Assembly: GCA_016931415.1 (NCBI GenBank)
Contig: JAFGEW010000076.1
Span: forward strand, 37,777 to 101,776
Length of the DNA: 64,000 nucleotides
Direction of reading: 5' to 3'
Source: Verrucomicrobiota bacterium
GTDB lineage: Bacteria; Auribacterota; JABMQX01; JAFGEW01
Position 1 is the first letter of the stretch; each line of letters opens with the position of its first letter. The position numbers were made by a program, and so were the translations under genes. The notes beneath the pieces are model-generated. The model did not search any database. It saw nothing but the letters and a program-made list of their open reading frames with translations, and was not told where the DNA came from. Shown one piece after another: positions 8,833 through 18,291 of this stretch.

Positions 8833-11133
8833 CTAGGCGGAAACTTGTTCCGAGACTGGAAGACCCAGAGTACTCAAGGATAGGAGCGCCAGCAAGAACG
8901 TAATGACCGCCTCGGCGCCGCGGTTGAGGTTGACGCGCCCCGGGTCAAGGCCGTCGGCGACAGCGCCGGTGCGCCCGTCGTAGAGCGGCACGCCAAGCCG
9001 GTTGCGGCCCATGAACCAATCGAAACAGCGCCGGGCGGATATGAGGTACTGCTCCCGGCCGGTGATCGCATGCGCCGTCACACACGCGGCGGTCAGGTAG
9101 CCGGGCTCGATCGGTTGCTGGCTGTAGACGGCACGCGGGCCGCCCTTGACCCACCACCCCTCGTTGCCGACGAAGTCGAAGTAGTCCCCGTTCCACTGGC
9201 TCCGGATGAGGAAGTCGAGGCTTTCCAGGCCCACCTCGCGCATCGCAGCGTCGCCGCTCAGCGCCGAGGCGGCGAGCAACGCGTGGGGCAGGATGGCGTT
9301 GCCGTAAGTGACGATGTCCTCAAACCAGTGCCACTCGCCGTCGCGGTTGATCTCGTAGATCTCGACGAGGCTTCCGGCCAACGTTTCCATTGTGTGCCGG
9401 AGGATATGGTTGTCGCTGAAGCCGTCGAGCACCTCGGCCAGTCCGCAGACGGCGTACGCCTTGGCTCGCGGGCAGGTGAGTTTGCCCAGCCTCGGCGCGG
9501 CGCGTTGGAGCAGGCTTGCGGCACGCGCGAGGGCTTCGCCGTCCTCGGCGTGGCGCAGCAGCGTGCCGAGCCCCCACACGACGCGCCCGAGCGTGTCCTC
9601 GTTGCTGCCGTCGTCGGTGAACCGGCCGCGGGCGTCCATGAAGTTGTGGAACCGGCCGCTCTCGGTCTGCGCCCGCTCAAGAAAGCCCAGGCACTCATGG
9701 CTCACGCTTGTAGCCTGGTCAGCGTCGTCGGTGTGCGCGCGGGCCAGCACGATGAGCGCCCGGCCTACGTCGTCGGCGCTGTAGCCGTGGCGCAGATCAG
9801 GCACAGGCCCGCTCGTGTGCTGCACGAGGCCTCGGTCGTCGGTAAGCGCAAGCAGGTGGTTGAGATTGAGCTCGGGCAGCCCGCGCCACATGCGGGCCCG
9901 GGGCGCGCGGGCCGCGGGGCCGACGAGCACTTGGCGGGCGGCCCGGGCAAGGACGATCCTGCGCCGTTCATCGAGGACGCGCTCGAACTCTGTCACGTAG
10001 CGCCGGCCGACCTCGCGCCACACCATCCGTCGGCCGAACTCATACGTATGCTCGCGCAACCGCCGGCGCAGCGCTTCATCGCCGAGGAGCTGCAGGAGGG
10101 TCTGCGCCAGACCGCCCGTATCTCTGGCGCCGACCAGGATGCCCCGGCCGTCGGCGAGCATCTCCTCGGCGTACCAGTACGGGGTCGAGATGATCGCCCG
10201 GCCCGTAGCCACTGCGTAGGCGAGCGTGCCGCTGACGATCTGCTCGCGGCTCAAGTACGGCGTGAGGTAGACATCGCTGGCGCAGAGGTAGCGCACCAAC
10301 TCGTCGGTCTCGACGAACCGGTCGCGGAAGATGACGTTGTCCCGGAGTCCGAGGTCGGCCACCTGTTGCTCGAGCCCCTCGCGGTAACGCTCGCCGCAGC
10401 GGCGACGCACCTCGGGGTGCGTGGCGCCGAGCACGACGTAGGCCAGATTTGGGAATCGCTCGACGACAGGTGGCAGCGCGGCGATCGCGTGCTCGATGCC
10501 CTTGTTCGGGCTGAGCAGCCCGAAGGTGAGCACCACGGGTCGGCCCGAGACACCGAACTGGGCCTTGTGCTCGTCGGGATCGGTGAACGGTACGTCGGGT
10601 GTCCCGTGATGGATGAGTCTCACCTGCGACTCGGCCACGCCGTAGACCTCGCGCAGAATGCCCACCGCGCGCTTGCTCATCACGAGGAGGCGGTCCGAGC
10701 AGCGGATCAAGTCGAGCATCGAGCGGCGATACGCCGGCTCCGGCCGCTCGAGCACGGTGTGTAGGGTGGTGACGACCGGTTTCTCAAGCTCGGCGAGCAG
10801 TCGGCCCAGGTAGCTGCCTGCCTCGCCGCCGAAGATGCCGAACTCGTGCTGCACGCAGACCAGCTCGGCATTCGACTCGTTGATGAAGCGGGCCGCGCGG
10901 ATGTAGTCGCCCGGGCGGTCCTGCTGGATTCCGAAGACGACCGGGTCCGGGTAGTCGTACCCTTCAGGCGTGTTGTTCATGGCCACCACGGCGAGGTTGC
11001 GTGCGGGCAGGTGTCCGCCCACAGCGCCGTGCAGGTCCGTGGTGAAGGTGGCTATCCCGCACTTGCGGGGTAGGAAGTTGCCGATGAAGACGACACGCGG
11101 GCGGCCGCCGCTGTAGGAGGTTCTGCTTTCCAT
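8833..11133 (-). CDS. GT4 glycosyltransferase fused to a C-terminal helical (toroid-like) domain
   Basis: About 766 residues. Residues 1-400 form a GT-B enzyme: VVFIGNFLPRKCGIATFTTD, VCVQHEFGIFGG, TFGLLSPNKGIEHAI and a nucleotide-sugar loop IVSGTLAYAVATGRAI. Residues about 430-760 are rich in paired helices (GRFHNFMDARGRF, WHWFEDIVTYGNAILPHALL, GRNRLGVPLYDGRTGAVADG), like an (alpha/alpha) barrel of a glycosidase or epimerase. The fusion could couple chain transfer with trimming or substrate binding, which is inference. I chose the ATG at 11133 because GGAG sits 6 bases before it; ATG 11136 and GTG 11145 are alternatives. Confidence 0.82.
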   Translation of the reverse strand: MESRTSYSGGRPRVVFIGNFLPRKCGIATFTTDLHGAVGGHLPARNLAVVAMNNTPEGYDYPDPVVFGIQQDRPGDYIRAARFINESNAELVCVQHEFGIFGGEAGSYLGRLLAELEKPVVTTLHTVLERPEPAYRRSMLDLIRCSDRLLVMSKRAVGILREVYGVAESQVRLIHHGTPDVPFTDPDEHKAQFGVSGRPVVLTFGLLSPNKGIEHAIAALPPVVERFPNLAYVVLGATHPEVRRRCGERYREGLEQQVADLGLRDNVIFRDRFVETDELVRYLCASDVYLTPYLSREQIVSGTLAYAVATGRAIISTPYWYAEEMLADGRGILVGARDTGGLAQTLLQLLGDEALRRRLREHTYEFGRRMVWREVGRRYVTEFERVLDERRRIVLARAARQVLVGPAARAPRARMWRGLPELNLNHLLALTDDRGLVQHTSGPVPDLRHGYSADDVGRALIVLARAHTDDADQATSVSHECLGFLERAQTESGRFHNFMDARGRFTDDGSNEDTLGRVVWGLGTLLRHAEDGEALARAASLLQRAAPRLGKLTCPRAKAYAVCGLAEVLDGFSDNHILRHTMETLAGSLVEIYEINRDGEWHWFEDIVTYGNAILPHALLAASALSGDAAMREVGLESLDFLIRSQWNGDYFDFVGNEGWWVKGGPRAVYSQQPIEPGYLTAACVTAHAITGREQYLISARRCFDWFMGRNRLGVPLYDGRTGAVADGLDPGRVNLNRGAEAVITFLLALLSLSTLGLPVSEQVSA

Positions 11134-11686
11134 CATTTGCTCCACTGTCTGTCCTGAGTCTCTTCGCCAAGGGTACCGGCCGGGCCGACGGGCGGCCTGT
11201 CCGGTAAGCTCGTCCGCGGGGACGAGACTCGAAGCCTTGAGCGCAACCTCACCTCAGGCCGGGAAGCTGGCCCCCTCCTCCAAAAGCTGCCTGGCTGGCT
11301 TCCCCGTGGCTCGAACGCGGCATTCGCGAAGGCTGCCTCCCCCGCTCTGGTCGCCCTGATGGGCGATGGCGGGTTCGTATCTCAATGAACCGGTCAAACT
11401 GGGCCCTGGTTCCCTACAAATCTGGTGCCACCCGACACGGCTGCCCAAAGCCTGTCGTTCGCATGACCTGCTGGGCGTTGCCTCGACCCACGTGCACTGG
11501 GGTCTTACGCCTGTGCTTCAGGATACAGACGCTGCCGGGTGCGTGTCAAGTCTAAATCCCATGTGCATACCGTGCACCAACCCCATGCTCATGACCGCTG
11601 GGCAGTGGAAGCCGGCATGGGTTGAAGACAGAGGGATTCCCGTCCACAATGCGCATCTCGGGCTGTTCTCTCCGAGGCTCGGAGGT
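11134..11686 (+). other. 553-bp gap with no supported gene
   Basis: No convincing coding frame on either strand: frames 11254-11448 (-) and 11366 onward (+) lack ribosome binding sites and recognisable domains. The base composition is less skewed than in the flanking genes. Small hairpins are present, for example TCGCCC-TGAT-GGGCGA at 11351-11366. It separates the glycosyltransferase promoter side from the end of the GH gene and could hold an untranslated leader, a structured RNA or the scar of an element. Confidence 0.4.
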
Positions 11687-13837
11687 TTACGGCTTCGACC
11701 AAGCTATCCGAAGCGTGGAAGTTGGCTCCCGGAACGTGAGTTTGAGGCCGATGGCCTCGCCTTGGCTCTCAGCTTCCGTGACATCGGCCCCGTCAGCTTC
11801 AAGAGCGTCGAGTTTCCAGCCCTTGGGGCGGTGGAGCCAGTAGGTTTCGCTCGTGCCGGGGACGCCCTCGATCGTGAGCAGCAGCGTTTGGTCTTTCCAG
11901 GTCTGGGTCTTGACGCTCACGGCGTCCATGCTGACGTGGCGCGTCGAGGCAAGAAACTGCGGTCCGTCTTTCGCCTCGCGCAGTGCGATGACTTGCGTGT
12001 CGCCGGCCTCGAGCGCGGGCACCTCGATCGTGGCGGAGACGGTGCCGAGGAAGCGCTGCGACCAGAAATTGAAGGCAAGGTAGATCTTGTCGGGGTCGAG
12101 CCCGACGTTGCCCAGCGGGAGCTTGGAGGCGCGCAGCGGGATGGTAGCTGAACGCTGGACGACGCACCACTGGCCGGCCTCGGTGCGGAAGTGGAACGCC
12201 CAGAGCGACGAGAAGGGGTGGTCGTCATCGTTCGATCCATGATCACCGGCGATCGTGCGCGCGGTGTCGGCGTCGATCTCCTGCCAGGCGCCCATGATCT
12301 CACCCTTGAAGGCGGCGCCGTGCGCCTTGGTCCAGGCGTAGGCGGGGAAGGTCATGTCGAGCGGGCCGGTCTCGGCCGTCACCGTGGTGAGTGAGGGCAG
12401 GCAGCGCTGGATGATGCGTAGCCGATCGACGTCATACTTCTCGATCGGGTCGCTGAGCATGAACAGCCCGCCGGTGAGCGTGACGTTCGACACAAGGTTT
12501 CGGGCCCACATTGGCTTGGTGCGCACGGTCATGTGGTCCGGATCGTTCAGGTAGAGGATGCGCTGGGTGTGCCACCAGCGGGCCTCCTCGACAATCTGCA
12601 TGCGGATCTTGCGCCACTCGGGGTTCGAGTCGGTGGCAATGCGGCAGGCGTCGAAGATGCCGATGGTCTGGTTCAGCACGCCCCAGCTCGCCAGGAAGTA
12701 AATGTCGTGGCCGAGCCCCTCACGGGCGACGCGCAGGTAGTTGCGGAACCGCGTTTCGACCTCGTCGTTGCTCAGCAGGCCGAGCTTGCACGCTTTCTGG
12801 AGCGCGTCGTAGAGCAGGTGGCGGATATTGTCGAGCTTGATATAGCTGAAGCCGCAGGCACGAAGGCCCTCGTAGAGTGGCCGGATATGGCGCTCAACGT
12901 TGTCGGGCGTGCAGTCGAAGGCGAACGCCATCCACGCCGGCTTGAGCGGCGTGCCGTCCTTATGGCGCAGAAGGAAGTCGGGCGTGTCGCCGCTGGTCTC
13001 GGCGTGCGTGATGTTGCTGTTGAGCCAAAGGGCCGGCTCGAGGCCACGGTCCCTGATCTGCGCGGCAAGCCCGTCGAGGCCCGACGGGAACTTCTCGTTG
13101 GGCGTGAGCCACGAATCGGCCAGCGAGGTGTCGGGTGTGATCCGGATCTCGCCCTGGTACCCGTCATCGATCTGGACGTATTCGAGGCCGTACGGTTTGA
13201 GGTGGCGCGCCAGGAAGTCGGCCACCTGGAGCACGCTCTCCTCGGTGACCTCGCGGCGGTAGGCTTCCCACGAGCACCAGCCGTTAACTGACTTGAGGTT
13301 CGGTCGCTGCTCCCATGGCTTGTGGTACTCGTAGCCGAGGTGGACGCGGTAGTAGTGCGGCCGCAGGTTGATGATCCACGGTTTGGGGCTAAGCTCGACC
13401 TCGATGCTGGCTGAGAGCGTGTCGTCCTGGTTCCGCTCGATCTGGTCTCCCGTCCATCGCCAAGGCGCGCCGTGCCAGTCGACGAGCAGGTCGTCGAGCA
13501 CGTCGTACAGGCCGTTGACGCCGTCGATGAGCGGCCGGCCGATCTGGCCCAGGATTGCCTCCTCATGCCGCGCGCGGCGCGGACGCATGCAGACGCCGTC
13601 CTCGCTGAGCGTGAACGTCACGGTCGTCTTGACCGGCTCGGACATGACGACGAGGTAGATCTGCTGGAAGAACGGAGAGCTGGCGACCTCGCCGTCGGAC
13701 TCGACGCGGTACATGACCTCGCCCTCGCCCGGGATCTGCATCGAGACCAGTGTCCGTCCGTTATAGGCGTACTCGAGCGTCCGGGTGTCGGGATCCCAGT
13801 GGCTGTCGGCGTGGGCGATCGGCGGCTCGTTTCTCAT
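11687..13837 (-). CDS. Clan GH-D glycoside hydrolase (alpha-galactosidase/GH36-like)
   Basis: 716 residues from the ATG at 13837, which has GGAG 11 bases upstream; longer starts have none. An N-terminal beta-sandwich (about 1-180) precedes a TIM barrel opening with NGWCSW (185-190) and YVQIDDGYQ (220-228). The expected nucleophile is Asp336 in YIKLDN and the acid/base is Asp403 in CRIATD, both placed as in GH36/GH27 enzymes. A C-terminal beta domain follows from about 620. No signal peptide is seen, so it probably acts in the cytoplasm on imported alpha-galactosides or related sugars. Raffinose-synthase-like or alpha-N-acetylgalactosaminidase activity remains possible. Confidence 0.85.
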   Translation of the reverse strand: MRNEPPIAHADSHWDPDTRTLEYAYNGRTLVSMQIPGEGEVMYRVESDGEVASSPFFQQIYLVVMSEPVKTTVTFTLSEDGVCMRPRRARHEEAILGQIGRPLIDGVNGLYDVLDDLLVDWHGAPWRWTGDQIERNQDDTLSASIEVELSPKPWIINLRPHYYRVHLGYEYHKPWEQRPNLKSVNGWCSWEAYRREVTEESVLQVADFLARHLKPYGLEYVQIDDGYQGEIRITPDTSLADSWLTPNEKFPSGLDGLAAQIRDRGLEPALWLNSNITHAETSGDTPDFLLRHKDGTPLKPAWMAFAFDCTPDNVERHIRPLYEGLRACGFSYIKLDNIRHLLYDALQKACKLGLLSNDEVETRFRNYLRVAREGLGHDIYFLASWGVLNQTIGIFDACRIATDSNPEWRKIRMQIVEEARWWHTQRILYLNDPDHMTVRTKPMWARNLVSNVTLTGGLFMLSDPIEKYDVDRLRIIQRCLPSLTTVTAETGPLDMTFPAYAWTKAHGAAFKGEIMGAWQEIDADTARTIAGDHGSNDDDHPFSSLWAFHFRTEAGQWCVVQRSATIPLRASKLPLGNVGLDPDKIYLAFNFWSQRFLGTVSATIEVPALEAGDTQVIALREAKDGPQFLASTRHVSMDAVSVKTQTWKDQTLLLTIEGVPGTSETYWLHRPKGWKLDALEADGADVTEAESQGEAIGLKLTFREPTSTLRIAWSKP

Positions 13838-14024
13838 GCGATTTGTTTCTCCGTCCATTCTGCTGCGATGTGTCACTGGTGCAGAGAAGCCCTGCGCTAT
13901 CGGTGTCGTCCCGCAGCCGCGATCAGATGACCGCGAAGGGCGCCACCATCCAGGCTGAGCGGCGCAGTGTAGGCAAGCGCGTTCTCCTATGCAATGCCTA
14001 AGGCACGATTAGAACCGGCACCGT

Positions 14025-14058
14025 GGCCCGGGGAGAGGGCGTCGTGCCTCCCCGGGCC
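14025..14058 (-). terminator. Hairpin after the 1,317-residue secreted protein gene
   Basis: A perfect 11-bp inverted repeat, GGCCCGGGGAG at 14025-14035 and CTCCCCGGGCC at 14048-14058 with a 12-base loop, lies 22 bases beyond the stop at 14080. It has no T-run, so it may act as a weak terminator or an mRNA-stabilising stem. Confidence 0.5.
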
Positions 14059-14079
14059 GGGTGATGTGCAGATGCTGCG

Positions 14080-17000
14080 CTATTCGGCTTCCTTGATGAC
14101 CGCTACGAGGACGGGACGGCGGTCGGGGCCGCCGCGGTCGCTCTCGCAGTAGATGCGGATGGCGACCACATTGCGGGCGCCGGGCTTGAGCAGCTCGGCT
14201 GGGACGGCGTAGATGCGCTCGTCGTCCCCGGCGTCCTTGAACTCGGGTGGGAAGGCGCCCGTCGCGCCGATCTTCGTGCCGTTGACGTAGGTCTCGTCGG
14301 CGGCCCGGATCTCTCCGAGGCGCAATTCGAGGTTGTCGGTCTTGAAGTCGGCGGGCACGTCGAACGTGAACCGGTACCAGGCGGTGCCGGCTTGGCCGTC
14401 GAACTCGCGCACCTTCTCGCCCCACGGGCCTGGGCCTGGGTTCTCCCACTCACTCGGCGCAGCGGCGACGGCCCAGGTCAGATCGTCGAACTCTGGCGCG
14501 GAGAAGTCGGGCGAGTCCCCCATGAAGACGCGAGGTTGGCGCGGCAGAATGAGGAAACGGTCGGCGGCGTCCTGCGGATCGGGCGTTAGGTCGAAGAGCC
14601 ACTCATCCGTGAAGCGCTTGCCCAGGTTCTGGTCGCCGCTGACGCGGACCAGCTCATCGACAAACAGGATCTGCTTGGCTTGGTTGCCCATGACGCGATA
14701 GACATCGGCATTGAGTCGCCGCTGCTCGGCGTAGAAGCGGCTCCAGAAATCGGCGCCATAGGCTTCGACGATCTGATCGACGATGTACCAGCACAAGGCG
14801 TCCGTCTTGGCGCGCATCGTGCCGGGCTGCTTGTTGTATTCGTCGGGCGGGAGCTGGATAGGGTTCGAGCCGAGTTCCTTGACTTCCTCGAGCATGGCGA
14901 GCGCCCTGGCCGTGTTGCGCCGACGCGCCCCGTCGGAGTCGGCCATCTCGGTGACGCGCCAGCCGATCTCCTCAGTGCCCATGGCGAAGCCGTTGTCGGC
15001 CCATGCAGGGACGCCACGCACCATCGCGGTGATGGTGACCCAGTGCAACTCATGCGAGTCGACGAGCAACGGGTTACTGCCGTGGCGCCACTGGCACGGA
15101 GCCATGCGGTGCGATGCCGGGATCCATGTTTCCGATCCGTTTCTGTCGCCCAAGGTGCCTCCGCCGTAGCCGGAAAGCATCGAGGCGTCCTGCACGCCGA
15201 CGTAGAGCGCATACGGGCGGTGGTGGCCCGTGTACTCGATCTGCTTGTCGTAGATTGTGCGCACGTAGTCCATGTAGAAGTGGAACCAGCGCCGGTTGTT
15301 CGGGGTGTCGGGCATGAAGGCGACCAAGCCCCGGTACTCCATGGACATCCAGCGCGTGAGCACATTGTCGGCTCTCCAGACCGCCTCGAGCTGGCCCTTG
15401 GGCGAAACGCGGAAGACACGCTCGGTCTCGTTCGACGGCTCCGGTGTCCAGCGTTCATTTCTCCATGTCTTCGGCACGTCGGTGATCCGCCAGGTGCTGA
15501 GGGCCTTCGTGTCGAGGATGCCGGCCGGCGAGCGGAAGTAGACGTGCTCGCGGCGCCCGCTCCAGTTGTACTTGGACATCGGGACGTTGTAGGCCGCCTC
15601 CGGCCACTCGTACGAGATCCGAATCTCCTCACCGGGCTTCGGCGCAACGAACAGCGGCAGGCCGGCGCCGCCGAGCCGGCCGTCCCAGCCGACAAGGTAC
15701 TCGGTGATCGCTTCCTGGATCGTGTAGCCTGTGCAGCCTTCGACGACGAGGTTGGTGGCTCCGCGCGGGATCGCTGCGAGCACGGGCGCGCGGCTCGTGC
15801 GGCTCACGGTGGCCGAGCCGTCGTCGCGGAAGGCGATCTGCCAGTTCTCGATGGGTGCATCGGCTTCCGAGTTCATCTCCCAGGCGACCACCTCGACCGT
15901 GTGCGGCAGGATGATGCCGGTCACGTCGGGGTCCTGTGAGATGGTGAGCGTGAGCGGCCGCTTCCCGTCCATGACCTTGTTGCCGTCGAGGATCGTAGCC
16001 TCAATCACGGGGTGTTGGGCCGTGCGTGTCGCCAGCGGCTTCTCGCCGGCGAGCGTGGCGGTGACCTCGATGCCGCGGCTGTTGACCATCACGGCGAGAC
16101 GGCCGGTGTTCTTGTCCGGTAGCGTCAGCTCAGCCGTCCAGTTGCTGTCCTTGCTCAGCTCGATGGTCCAGATGTGATTGTAGAACTCGCCAGCGCCCAA
16201 CCACGTGTTGCCGAGCGCGCGCGACGAGCGAGTCGGTGAGCCGTCGTCGGGGTAGGGGAACGGCTCTGGATCGGCCTCGTCCCAGATCGCGTCGATGCGG
16301 GCGCGGGCGCGGATCATCAGGTCGAGATCCGCGCGGCACTCTTCGATGAGCAGCCCCCACTGGCGGCGTTCCTGCATCAGGTTGCCCAACTGGCGCAGCC
16401 GCTCGGCGGCCGCGATGCGGATGTCGGGCTGACGCGGATCATGTTTGAGCACCTCGTCGGTTACCGCGTCGATGCGACTGCGCAGGTTCGGGTCCTTTCG
16501 GATCAGCTCGGCGGCGAGAGCCTTGCCCTGCCGCTCGTGCATGCTCGGGCTGAGCTGGAGCATGACGGCGATGCCGTCCTCGATTTGCTTGCGGTAGTCC
16601 TTGAGCTCGAGCTTCTCCTTGACCGCCTCGAGCGCGTCGGCGCCGGCCTTGCGGCGGGCCAACTCGTCGCCGAGCCCGTCCCAACGCACGACGCCCCAGG
16701 CGGGTATCTTCCAGGCGGCGGCGACGAGGAGCTGCTCCGGCGAGTCATAGGTGAAGATCTGCATGGTCGGCTGGATGCTGCGGACCCAGAGCGGCACGCC
16801 AAGCTCGGGCGATTGGAGCCCGAAATCGATGGCGAATCCGTCGCCCATGCTCCCATCTGCGCCGGGCGCGGCAAAGCACTCGATCCGGTTCGGCCACGTC
16901 GAGAGCGCAATCGACTGCTCCCAACTCCTGGCGTTGTCCGAGAAGACGTGGGCGAGCGGCCGGCCGTCGATCTCGACGGTCAATCGCGCGCTCGTGATCG

Positions 17001-18033
17001 CGGCGGGTTTCGGCACCTCGGTCGTCTTGTACTGCCGGGCGCGTACGAGCAGGAGAATGCTGCCTTCCTCATGCTTGAACTGTGCGCGCTCGAACGCAAC
17101 GTGGAGGTCGCGTAGCGTGAACGTCATCGGGCCTGCCGCGGGCATCAGCATGCCGGCCAGGATCCCCTGCGGCTCGGGCGCTGCGTTGCCGGTGAGTACA
17201 TTGCGGTTGGGCTGCACGTCGGCGTGGACAAGCCGCTCGCTCGGCTGCACGAGGTCGACGAGCGCGAGTGCTTGGCCGCCGCCGCTCACGGTGCAGGCGC
17301 CGTCTCGCCAGAACGCCGTATGGGCCGGGTCCGTCAGGTTGGTGGTCACGACGAGCCGGGAGGCCGGTTTAAGCGTGACGCCCTTCTTGAGTTCGCGCTC
17401 GGTCAGCTCGGTCCCGTCGAGCACGAGCTTCAGGCCCTCGGGCAGCGGGTCGGTGGCGCCCAGATGCAGCTCGCCGCTGCGTGTGGCAGCGTCGACGTTG
17501 GCTTGGTCGCGGGTGGCTTCATGCTCGGCGGCTACCGTGTTCCAGTCGCGGAACAGGTTGTGGCTCCCGCTGATGCCGCCCCAGCCGCGCAGGTAGACGG
17601 TGTCGTTGACGGCGATCGTGCGTGCAATGATGTTGCGGTCCTTGATGGGCGGGATCCATGCGTCGACCTCCTCGGGATCGAGGTCGGTCAGGAACATGAA
17701 CTCGCCTGTCTTCGAATCGACCAAGCGCGCATCGAGCCAGTTGCCCCAGTCGCCACCGTGGCCGTCGCCCTCGTCGTCGATGATGAGCGAGAGCGTTCCC
17801 GCCTGGTCAAGCGGGATGTCGATCGACTCCGGGTCGTCGCCGGGCAGGAAGACACGCGACTTGAACACCTCCGTGCCGTCGAGTTGGACGCGGAAGATCG
17901 ACTCGCCGCTCCGGCCCTTGCAGCCGTCGTCGACCGCGATCCGGGCCACGAAGCGGTCGAATGTCGTGCCTGACGCGGGCACAGCGGCGAGCAGGATGAG
18001 CGTTACGGCGGATACAAGGGTGGCGCGTAGCAT
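14080..18033 (-). CDS. Very large secreted protein: NPCBM-like domain, degenerate peptidase-like core, C-terminal jelly roll
   Basis: 1,317 residues. The ATG at 18033 is set by a strong GGAGGAGGAGG and begins a clean signal peptide (cut near PASG-TTF). Residues about 22-130 look like an NPCBM carbohydrate-binding module (VDDGCKGRSGESIFRVQLDG, then WGNWLDARLVDSKTGE). A long unassigned middle follows. Around 994-1025 the sequence DSHELHWVT...GVPAWADNGFAMG has the spacing of a gluzincin metallopeptidase, but the second zinc His is Trp998 and the usual E-G is D-N, so catalysis looks lost. The last 150 residues (WYRFTFDVPADF, TYVNGTKIGATG) form a galactose-binding-like jelly roll. A cell-surface carbohydrate-binding role is likely. 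Confidence 0.82.
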   Translation of the reverse strand: MLRATLVSAVTLILLAAVPASGTTFDRFVARIAVDDGCKGRSGESIFRVQLDGTEVFKSRVFLPGDDPESIDIPLDQAGTLSLIIDDEGDGHGGDWGNWLDARLVDSKTGEFMFLTDLDPEEVDAWIPPIKDRNIIARTIAVNDTVYLRGWGGISGSHNLFRDWNTVAAEHEATRDQANVDAATRSGELHLGATDPLPEGLKLVLDGTELTERELKKGVTLKPASRLVVTTNLTDPAHTAFWRDGACTVSGGGQALALVDLVQPSERLVHADVQPNRNVLTGNAAPEPQGILAGMLMPAAGPMTFTLRDLHVAFERAQFKHEEGSILLLVRARQYKTTEVPKPAAITSARLTVEIDGRPLAHVFSDNARSWEQSIALSTWPNRIECFAAPGADGSMGDGFAIDFGLQSPELGVPLWVRSIQPTMQIFTYDSPEQLLVAAAWKIPAWGVVRWDGLGDELARRKAGADALEAVKEKLELKDYRKQIEDGIAVMLQLSPSMHERQGKALAAELIRKDPNLRSRIDAVTDEVLKHDPRQPDIRIAAAERLRQLGNLMQERRQWGLLIEECRADLDLMIRARARIDAIWDEADPEPFPYPDDGSPTRSSRALGNTWLGAGEFYNHIWTIELSKDSNWTAELTLPDKNTGRLAVMVNSRGIEVTATLAGEKPLATRTAQHPVIEATILDGNKVMDGKRPLTLTISQDPDVTGIILPHTVEVVAWEMNSEADAPIENWQIAFRDDGSATVSRTSRAPVLAAIPRGATNLVVEGCTGYTIQEAITEYLVGWDGRLGGAGLPLFVAPKPGEEIRISYEWPEAAYNVPMSKYNWSGRREHVYFRSPAGILDTKALSTWRITDVPKTWRNERWTPEPSNETERVFRVSPKGQLEAVWRADNVLTRWMSMEYRGLVAFMPDTPNNRRWFHFYMDYVRTIYDKQIEYTGHHRPYALYVGVQDASMLSGYGGGTLGDRNGSETWIPASHRMAPCQWRHGSNPLLVDSHELHWVTITAMVRGVPAWADNGFAMGTEEIGWRVTEMADSDGARRRNTARALAMLEEVKELGSNPIQLPPDEYNKQPGTMRAKTDALCWYIVDQIVEAYGADFWSRFYAEQRRLNADVYRVMGNQAKQILFVDELVRVSGDQNLGKRFTDEWLFDLTPDPQDAADRFLILPRQPRVFMGDSPDFSAPEFDDLTWAVAAAPSEWENPGPGPWGEKVREFDGQAGTAWYRFTFDVPADFKTDNLELRLGEIRAADETYVNGTKIGATGAFPPEFKDAGDDERIYAVPAELLKPGARNVVAIRIYCESDRGGPDRRPVLVAVIKEAE

Positions 18034-18227
18034 GTGTTGTCTTCCTCCTCCTCCGTTCGGGCCTTTCTGGGCGGTCCGGCGGGTCCTCATGTGGGTCGGC
18101 GGCCCCCTGGCCGTTGCGCGCCGGTGTGGGTGTGGACGCCCGGCGTGCGCAAACCAATAAGCTAGGACGGCCGGTCTAGCTTTTCAACACGAAACGGCCA
18201 GCGTGCCCGGGGTGGGTGCGAGGAGCG

Positions 18228-18257
18228 TTGCGCGCCGAGCGCGGTATCGGATAGGAT
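18228..18257 (+). promoter_or_regulatory. Possible promoter of the diadenylate cyclase fusion gene
   Basis: TTGCGC (18228-18233), an 18-base spacer and TAGGAT (18252-18257) lie 35 bases before the ATG at 18292. Each box matches 4 of 6 consensus bases, so this is only a candidate. The rest of the divergent gap 18034-18227 holds no gene. Confidence 0.3.
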
Positions 18258-18291
18258 GGCGAGCGGCGGCGCTCCCGCCGAGGAGCTTGAT

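Noticed and set aside
9070..10764. 564-codon plus-strand frame
   Set aside because: Antisense to the fused glycosyltransferase with no domain or ribosome binding site.
14680..15939. 419-codon plus-strand frame
   Set aside because: Shadow of the large secreted protein gene on the other strand.
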